DNA of 64,000 bases from Thermoanaerobaculia bacterium (lineage in GTDB: Bacteria > Acidobacteriota > Thermoanaerobaculia > Multivoradales > JAIOJS01): assembly GCA_030429235.1 (NCBI GenBank), contig JAUIDB010000006.1:1-64000 (forward strand), read 5' to 3'. This document shows, piece by piece, positions 58,702-64,000 of this stretch. The translations under genes were made by a program, and so were the position numbers. How positions within the stretch are numbered: the stretch's first letter is position 1; each line of letters starts with the position of its first letter. Under the pieces are notes generated by a model. It made no database searches. It had not been told where the DNA came from and saw only the letters and a program-made list of their open reading frames with translations.

Positions 58702-60621
58702 CTAGTTCCAGAGGGAGGTGTCGCCGGACTCGAAACCGTCGTCGAAGATCGCGCACGCGTTGGTGGCGTCGCCGTCGTCACAGTCCAGATCGGCACAGAT
58801 GCCGTCACCGTCGCCGTCGCCGGTGGCATCGTCCCCCAGACAGATGTCGAGGTCGGAACAGACACCGTCGCCGTCGGGGTCGCCCGTCGCGTCGTCGCCG
58901 AGGCAGATGTCGAGGTCGTTGCACACCGCATCCCCGTCGTCGTCACCGGTGGCATCGTCGCCGAAGCAGACGTCGAGATCGTTGCACACCGCGTCCCCAT
59001 CGTCGTCGCCGGTGGCGTCGTCACCGAAACAGACGTCGAGGTCGTCGCAGACCATGTCGCCGTCGCTGTCTCCGGTGCTGTTGTCGCCGAAACACGCGTC
59101 GATGTCGTCGCAGATCAGGTCGCCGTCGCCGTCGCCGCTGGCATCGTCCCCCAGACACTGATCGAGGTCGTCACACACCGCGTCCGAATCGGAGTCGCCG
59201 GTGGAGTTGTCCCCGAAACAGAAGTCACAGTCGTCCGGAATGGTGTCGCCGTCGCCATCGAGTCCGTCGTCGAAACCTGGGCAGGTATCGAGGTCGTTGC
59301 AGTAGTTGTCGCCATCGTCGTCTCCGAGGAAGTCGTCCCCGAAGCAGGAGTCGAAGTCGTCGCAGATCGCGTCGTCGTCGGTGTCTCCGAAGATCGGGTT
59401 GCCGATGCAGGCGGCGACCTGAAGGCGGGTCAGCGCATCCTCGTCGTGCCCCGCGCCGAAGAGGTCGATGCCGTCGGCGGTCAACGCCAGGGACAGCACG
59501 CCTTCCAATCCGTCGGCGCCGTCCTCGCCGTCGACGAAGAGGTCGAGAAACAGTAGCTCACCGGTGTCGGGAGAGCGACGGAAGAGGGCCACGGAGTCCG
59601 AGTGCCGTCCGGCGACGAGGACTCGGTTGCCGGCGTCGTTGACCAGCACGGACGAAGCCCCGCCGATGCCCGCGACGCCGCCCTGGCCGTCGCGATAGCT
59701 GGTGCGGTACTTGAGGATCCCGTTGCTCGTATCGCGTTCGAAAACCGCAACTGCACTATCGACCTTGCCGGTGGCGTAGAGGTGTCGACCGTCGGGGCTA
59801 ATGGCGATCGAGGTTACACCGTCGATCCCGTCCACCAGGTCGACGCCATCGCGCACTTCGAGAAAGTAGTCCAGGGTGCCCGGGCCCGGATTGCGGGTGA
59901 ACTGCGTGATGGCATCGTCGTCGTAGGCCGCCACGTAGACGTGCTGGGAATCTGGGCTTACCGCGACCGCCGAAGCGCCTCCGAGGTAGTCGGCGCCGAC
60001 ACCGTCGAGTTCCACCTCGACGAAGGTCAACGTGTCGGTGGTGGCATCCCGGCTGAAGACCGCGAGCGCATCGTCGATTCGGCCGGTGACGAAGACCTGC
60101 GAGTCATCCGGTGCCACGGCGACCGAGGACGCGCCGTCCAGACCCACGACACTGCCGACCAGGTTCTCCTTGACCTGGGCGGGCAGGAAGATCAATTCGT
60201 CCGTACTCGCATCGCGGGCGAACACTGCCAGAGTATCGTCCACCGCGGCGGTCACGAAGACGTGGCGGCCATCGGGGCTGGCGGCGACGCCGGAGGCGCC
60301 GCGAAGTCCGAAGACGCCGTGGACGCCATCGAACTCCACCTGCTCGAAGCTCAGGGCGTCCTGCGAGCCGGAACGCGCAAAGACGGCGAGGGCATGGTCG
60401 CCATCGGAGACTGCGTAGACCTGGTGATCCGTGGGCGACAGGGCGACCGCCGAGATCCCGTCGAGTCCGTCGACGCCCCCGACGCCGTCCCGGGCCACCT
60501 CGTACAGCGAGAACAGCAGGCCGCAGAGTGGGCCTGAGATCAAGAGCAAGAGAAAGGCGAGGCGGAGAGCGGAAGGCCGTCTTCCAGAGGAACGGGTCAG
60601 CGGTGACTGAGTCTCTACCAC
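58702..60621 (-). CDS. Secreted beta-propeller protein with thrombospondin-type-3 repeats and GFESGD tail
   Basis: 639 residues. Signal sequence around residues 16-35 (LRLAFLLLLISGPLCG). Residues about 40-400 form a beta propeller with seven or so blades of the lactonase/YncE type (VAVSPDSQHVYVAAYDDDAI, VSPDGRHLYATGK). Residues about 430-620 are eight or nine Ca-binding thrombospondin-type-3 units of 21 residues with D-x-D-x-D-G spacing and CFGDD starts. It ends in IFDDGFESGDTSLWN. Start: GTG at 60,621 with GGAG six bases upstream; longer starts would add a non-secretory N-terminus. It is likely a cell-surface or secreted Ca-binding protein. Confidence 0.82.
   Translation of the reverse strand: MVETQSPLTRSSGRRPSALRLAFLLLLISGPLCGLLFSLYEVARDGVGGVDGLDGISAVALSPTDHQVYAVSDGDHALAVFARSGSQDALSFEQVEFDGVHGVFGLRGASGVAASPDGRHVFVTAAVDDTLAVFARDASTDELIFLPAQVKENLVGSVVGLDGASSVAVAPDDSQVFVTGRIDDALAVFSRDATTDTLTFVEVELDGVGADYLGGASAVAVSPDSQHVYVAAYDDDAITQFTRNPGPGTLDYFLEVRDGVDLVDGIDGVTSIAISPDGRHLYATGKVDSAVAVFERDTSNGILKYRTSYRDGQGGVAGIGGASSVLVNDAGNRVLVAGRHSDSVALFRRSPDTGELLFLDLFVDGEDGADGLEGVLSLALTADGIDLFGAGHDEDALTRLQVAACIGNPIFGDTDDDAICDDFDSCFGDDFLGDDDGDNYCNDLDTCPGFDDGLDGDGDTIPDDCDFCFGDNSTGDSDSDAVCDDLDQCLGDDASGDGDGDLICDDIDACFGDNSTGDSDGDMVCDDLDVCFGDDATGDDDGDAVCNDLDVCFGDDATGDDDGDAVCNDLDICLGDDATGDPDGDGVCSDLDICLGDDATGDGDGDGICADLDCDDGDATNACAIFDDGFESGDTSLWN
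58760..59370 (-). repeat. 63-bp tandem repeats encoding thrombospondin-type-3 units
   Basis: The C-terminal third of the gene is a tandem array with a 63-bp period. The two most similar neighbours encode the same 20 core residues but differ at several synonymous positions. The array is coding DNA, not a CRISPR. Confidence 0.85.
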
Positions 60622-60685
60622 TATCTTCTCCAAAGTGTCATCGATTAGCAGATCCGAGCTTTGGACCCTAGCACGACGGCTCGCA

Positions 60686-62437
60686 TCAGGGAAGCTCGGG
60701 GTACTCTCGCTCAAACCCTTGGCTGGCCTCGTCGAGTACGTAGTCGTGCGCCGCACGCCAGGTGCCGGCTTCCTCCGGTGCACTGACCCGGCTCATGGCG
60801 CGCAGGGCAGAGGGAGAGAAGGGGTGGAGTGCAAGTCCGCGGCGCGTGCAGGTGCGAGCCAGGTCGCCAGCGCCGGTTCGACGCGCGCTCTCTCCGAGGA
60901 TCAACCAGGTCCGATAGATCGTCTTGGTGTGGCCCCAGGTCGTGGCGAAGCGGGGCAGTCGGTCCAAGGCGAGCGGGAGCCGTTCCTGCATCGTGGCCGT
61001 GGAGTAAAGCGCTTCGATCTCGGCCGCGAGGCGAACTCGGTGCCCCAACTGGAGGTGGTAGTGGATCTGCAGGATGGCCAGACCGGCGGCGAGCAGGGTC
61101 GCGAGGGCCACGGCTGGGCGCCGCTTCGCGTCGAGGCGGGCTCCCGTACCCGGCTGCGAGGCGGCGTCTGCGTCCTCGGCCGGGGGGACCAGGAGAATGG
61201 CGAGCACACAGAAGAATTGGAACTTCGAATAGGGCAACTCGACGAGATAGTCGGTCCCCATGGCGACCGTGAAGGCCACGAGCTGAGCGGTGTACCAAGT
61301 GGCCCGATGCCGGTCGGTGGTGCGGGCGACCTCTCGGATCGCCAGACCGAGGAAGAGCAGCCACAGGAGGAGAGCCGGCCCACCCCCTTCGCCAAAGAAC
61401 TGCACGTAGTCGGAGTGGGCGCGGCGCACCTCGAACCGCTCGTCGAAGGAGCGGTAGCGGTCGTAGCGCCGGTAGAGAGGGTAGGCCGATTGCCAGTCGC
61501 CGAGGCCGACCCCCAGTGGGTTGTGTCGCACCATGACCAGGGTGTTGCGGAGATAGGTACCACGGTCGGAGGTGAGGTAGCTCGTGGGATTCGTAACGAA
61601 CGGGGTCAGGGTAGCGAGCCGCTGGCGAGCAGCTGGTTGCAAAGCGAGCAGGCTGGTCGTCACCAGGCAAAGGCCGACGGCGACGAGAACCAGTTTTCGT
61701 CGCTCCGGACGCGAACCGCGCACCCAGTGCAGGACGAAAGCGGTCAGCAGGGCGGCGGCGCAGGCGAGGTAGGCCGTGCGACTGCGCAGTGACAGCAGGT
61801 AGGCGAACTCGAGACCGAGGAGTAGGCCCAGGCCGATTCGAAGCGAGAGGTTTCGACGGCCTCCACTCGGTCGGGTGACCACCTCGGCGAGCAGAAACAG
61901 CTGGCCGACCAGCGCCAGCGCGGCCGGGTTCTTGTAGCCCATGGTGGAGGGGTGGTCGGTGCCGAGCTCGGGATCGATCGGCAGCAGCCAGTCGATCGGG
62001 TCGAGCCACTGCAGCAGGCCCACCAGAGTGACCGTGGCCAGACTCAGCAGGAGGCCCCAGCGAACCGCTTCCAACCAGGAGGGGTGGTAGCGCAGTGCGA
62101 CGATGAGGAGCAGCAGGAGCGGATAGAGCAGCAGGTACTGGTTGATCTCGTAGAGGTAGTTGGCCGGAACCCAGCTCCAGAGTCCCGAGGTGGCGAGATA
62201 CAGCAGGAGCAGTCCGAGGAGTGCTAGCGGGGGGCGGAGGGCAGCTCTCCCGAGCTCGTGCCAGTGACGAGCCCGGCCGAGGGTCCAGATCAAGGCGACG
62301 ACGGCTAGCCAGCCGAGGACCGATAGGACGACGAGCTTCGGTTCCCGATACAGAACGAGTCGGATTCCCTCGACCCGTATAGACCAGAGGGCCAGGGCGG
62401 GAAGAAAGGCCATCAGGAAGAGGAGGATCCGGACCAT
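60686..62437 (-). CDS. O-antigen ligase-like membrane protein with C-terminal soluble tail
   Basis: 583 residues with about ten membrane helices. The long periplasmic loop (about 290-350) has RGTYLRNTLVMVRHNPLGVGLGDW and then RAHSDYVQFFGEGG, matching the Wzy_C/O-antigen ligase family (conserved Arg, His and H-S-D-Y). The C-terminal 120 residues are soluble. Members transfer or polymerise glycans at the outer face of the inner membrane. Only one base overlaps with the previous gene's stop (TGATG), so the two form an operon with the gene at the window edge. Confidence 0.86.
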   Translation of the reverse strand: MVRILLFLMAFLPALALWSIRVEGIRLVLYREPKLVVLSVLGWLAVVALIWTLGRARHWHELGRAALRPPLALLGLLLLYLATSGLWSWVPANYLYEINQYLLLYPLLLLLIVALRYHPSWLEAVRWGLLLSLATVTLVGLLQWLDPIDWLLPIDPELGTDHPSTMGYKNPAALALVGQLFLLAEVVTRPSGGRRNLSLRIGLGLLLGLEFAYLLSLRSRTAYLACAAALLTAFVLHWVRGSRPERRKLVLVAVGLCLVTTSLLALQPAARQRLATLTPFVTNPTSYLTSDRGTYLRNTLVMVRHNPLGVGLGDWQSAYPLYRRYDRYRSFDERFEVRRAHSDYVQFFGEGGGPALLLWLLFLGLAIREVARTTDRHRATWYTAQLVAFTVAMGTDYLVELPYSKFQFFCVLAILLVPPAEDADAASQPGTGARLDAKRRPAVALATLLAAGLAILQIHYHLQLGHRVRLAAEIEALYSTATMQERLPLALDRLPRFATTWGHTKTIYRTWLILGESARRTGAGDLARTCTRRGLALHPFSPSALRAMSRVSAPEEAGTWRAAHDYVLDEASQGFEREYPELP

Positions 62438-64000
62438 CAGGGGCTCCAGAGCCTAGAGACCGTGCGCCAGGTCCAGAGCAGCGCGACGAGCGACGGCAGT
62501 AGGGTCCAATACCAGGATCCCAAACGCCGAGGCATCAGGGCGAGGAGGGAGAGGGCGATCGCGATCCGCGGGTGGCTGAGGGGTTCGGAGGCCAGGCTGG
62601 GGCCGACGGCGGCGGCCAGGTTGGCCAGCGCCAGGGCCAGGGTCGCGCCGTACAGGGGTCGGACGCTCGCGTTGCGACGTAGCAGGGCCAGCGCGGCCGC
62701 TACCGAGAAGGGAAACCCGAGAAACCAGCCCTGTCGGCTGGAGTACAGGAGTCCCACGTTGGCGAGATCGAGGGGCTCCAGTCGGAGGTGGCGCCACGTG
62801 ACGAGCCCGTCGACCGGGGACCACCATACGAGGAGCATGGACGACAGGCTCGCGAGGCCGAAGCCGAGACCGACCCAGGACCAGGCAGTAGGGAGTCGAC
62901 GTGGACCAGCGAGGTCGTAGCCCAGGAGAGCCAGGGGGAGGAGGGCCCAGAATGGGTCGAGGGTCGCGGCGATCGCCAGGAGCGCTCCCCACGTTGCGGC
63001 ACGTCGCGGGGAGCAGTTGTTCCAGGAGTCGTCGGACCAGGCGAGCAGCGGTAGTGCCAGGCAGCAGAGTTCCAGCAGGGTGCTGGTGGGAAGCAGCGCC
63101 CATCCGGCGATGAGGCTGCAGGGGAGGGCCAGGAAGGCGAAGAGGCGATCGGAGACCTCGCCACCTCGAGACCTCCTGACGGCGATGACGGCGAGGCCGA
63201 ACAACAACAGAAGGTTGCCCAGGACGACTCGATCCAGACCGACGGCAGCGGCGGTCAGCAGGAAGAGTCCGGCGAGGTCGTAGGCTGGAAGGGGTTCCCG
63301 CAGTGTTAGCCCCACCGGACCATCGGTCCAACGACTCGCGGCACGTTCGCGGTCCCGTTCCTGGTAGAGGGCGTCCCCATCGAGGTCGACGCTCGAGGTG
63401 GCCAACCAGACCGTGGCCTGGCCGGAGCGCGGCTCGACGCGGCTCGCCGGCAAGGGAATCGGGGGGATACTCTGAGCGGGGAGCAGTGGGTCGAGCAGTC
63501 CACGGATCCGAGGTACCACCTGCACCCGTTGCAGCTGGATGGTTGCCTCTCCCGAGGCGACGGCGGCTTCGATCTCTAGACTCCGCGTGGCGCGCAGCGC
63601 GGCAGCCTCGCCGGGCACTGTGATCTGGCGGGTGAACGAGCCTTCCGAAGTGGGGAGATCGACCGTGAACCAGGGCACCTCCCCGTCCCCGAACAGCTTC
63701 AGGACCATGGTTGCCTCTGCCTCAGCTCCGGCGATGTGCCCCTCGACGACGATTCGGAAGTCCGGGGGTAGGGATCCGATCGGAATGGAGATCGATCGGG
63801 GTTGCCCGGGGCGCAGCACCAGGTGCACCTGGTCGGCGCGCGCGGTCTCGCGGTCGAGGCGTCGGAAGTCGTCGGCCGGGCTGAGCAGAACCGTCCACGA
63901 GTTGCTCTGGGTATAAGGCCAGACGGCAAGCGGGCGGTACGGATTCTGGCGCCAGGCGGCGACCTCGGCCGCCCAGGACGGGTGGCCCAGGCGGTGGTGA
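62437..64000 (-). CDS. Large membrane protein, 5' end beyond the window
   Basis: At least 521 codons are open to the last base of the window, so the start lies to the right. A first apparent start at 63,828 (GTG) is not used because the frame upstream reads like protein (RQNPYRPLAVWPYTQSNSW). The N-terminal visible part is soluble and beta-rich. From about codon 260 onwards there are eight or nine membrane helices. I recognise no family. It is coupled to the O-antigen ligase-like gene and probably acts in glycan or lipid-linked assembly. Tail: RTVSRLWSP. Confidence 0.7.
   Translation of the reverse strand, partial: HHRLGHPSWAAEVAAWRQNPYRPLAVWPYTQSNSWTVLLSPADDFRRLDRETARADQVHLVLRPGQPRSISIPIGSLPPDFRIVVEGHIAGAEAEATMVLKLFGDGEVPWFTVDLPTSEGSFTRQITVPGEAAALRATRSLEIEAAVASGEATIQLQRVQVVPRIRGLLDPLLPAQSIPPIPLPASRVEPRSGQATVWLATSSVDLDGDALYQERDRERAASRWTDGPVGLTLREPLPAYDLAGLFLLTAAAVGLDRVVLGNLLLLFGLAVIAVRRSRGGEVSDRLFAFLALPCSLIAGWALLPTSTLLELCCLALPLLAWSDDSWNNCSPRRAATWGALLAIAATLDPFWALLPLALLGYDLAGPRRLPTAWSWVGLGFGLASLSSMLLVWWSPVDGLVTWRHLRLEPLDLANVGLLYSSRQGWFLGFPFSVAAALALLRRNASVRPLYGATLALALANLAAAVGPSLASEPLSHPRIAIALSLLALMPRRLGSWYWTLLPSLVALLWTWRTVSRLWSP

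Noticed and set aside
58654-59556. Repetitive plus-strand protein and CRISPR-like periodicity
   Set aside because: The periodic pattern comes from the 63-bp coding repeats of the thrombospondin-type-3 array on the minus strand. There are no spacer-repeat boundaries as in a CRISPR.

Overview
The window is a GC-rich bacterial chromosome segment. Several features point to Acidobacteriota, perhaps the Thermoanaerobaculia: an Oar-like TonB-dependent protein, a membrane Ser/Thr kinase with a repeat-rich tail, an FHA-sigma54-type regulator, a fused CcoN-CcoO cbb3 oxidase, IPTL/PEP-CTERM-like tails and C-terminal GFESGD tails. This is inference from gene content. There is no rRNA or marker gene to fix the taxon, and Myxococcota or Gemmatimonadota remain possible.

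Region 1 (1-10,216) looks like an accessory island. Two 60-base samples inside it (from 7201 and 8821) are each 50% GC by count, against 68% for a sample at 22021 in the cbb3 operon. It ends at the 3' side of a tRNA-Glu gene (10,217-10,292, minus strand). It holds small coupled genes of unknown role, an XRE repressor, a Zn-ribbon gene coupled to a secreted SH3 protein, a secreted metalloprotease operon, and a 1,498-residue protein joining a PD-(D/E)xK nuclease-like domain to a STAND/NACHT-type NTPase and a long C-terminal region. That last protein looks like an antiviral STAND (Avs-like) nuclease and is the strongest candidate for something undescribed.

Region 2 (10,397-19,133) has two tandem secreted paralogues with C-terminal sorting-like tails, a DUF1579 protein, a CopD-like membrane protein, an acyl-CoA dehydrogenase/aminoglycoside-phosphotransferase-like pair, an AI-2E-family membrane protein, a DUF6265 protein and an AraC regulator.

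Region 3 (19,143-27,285, minus strand) is a complete high-affinity cbb3 oxidase operon: ccoI, ccoS, fused ccoN-ccoO, ccoQ, a one-haem ccoP, ccoG, fixH and a TauE/SafE-like gene. Each gene overlaps the next by 1-14 bases. A 411-base divergent gap with strong inverted repeats separates it from a Ca/Na antiporter gene.

Region 4 (28,770-30,201) is a MarR regulator divergent from a secreted protein, with two near-identical palindromic operators and a clear promoter between them.

Region 5 (30,261-46,516) is a surface-glycan locus. On the minus strand lie an FHA-sigma54-type regulator, a Ser/Thr kinase and a DUF2723 membrane protein. On the plus strand, behind a good -24/-12 promoter, lie a giant glycosyltransferase-methyltransferase, two more glycosyltransferases, a truncated glycosyltransferase-like protein, a sulfatase-fold lipoprotein and an FkbM methyltransferase.

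Region 6 (46,574-64,000) holds an Oar-like outer-membrane protein, YjbQ and GYD proteins, a GntR-controlled tripartite RND efflux operon, a SpoIIE-type phosphatase, a secreted beta-propeller/thrombospondin-type-3 protein, an O-antigen ligase-like protein and a large membrane protein cut by the window edge.
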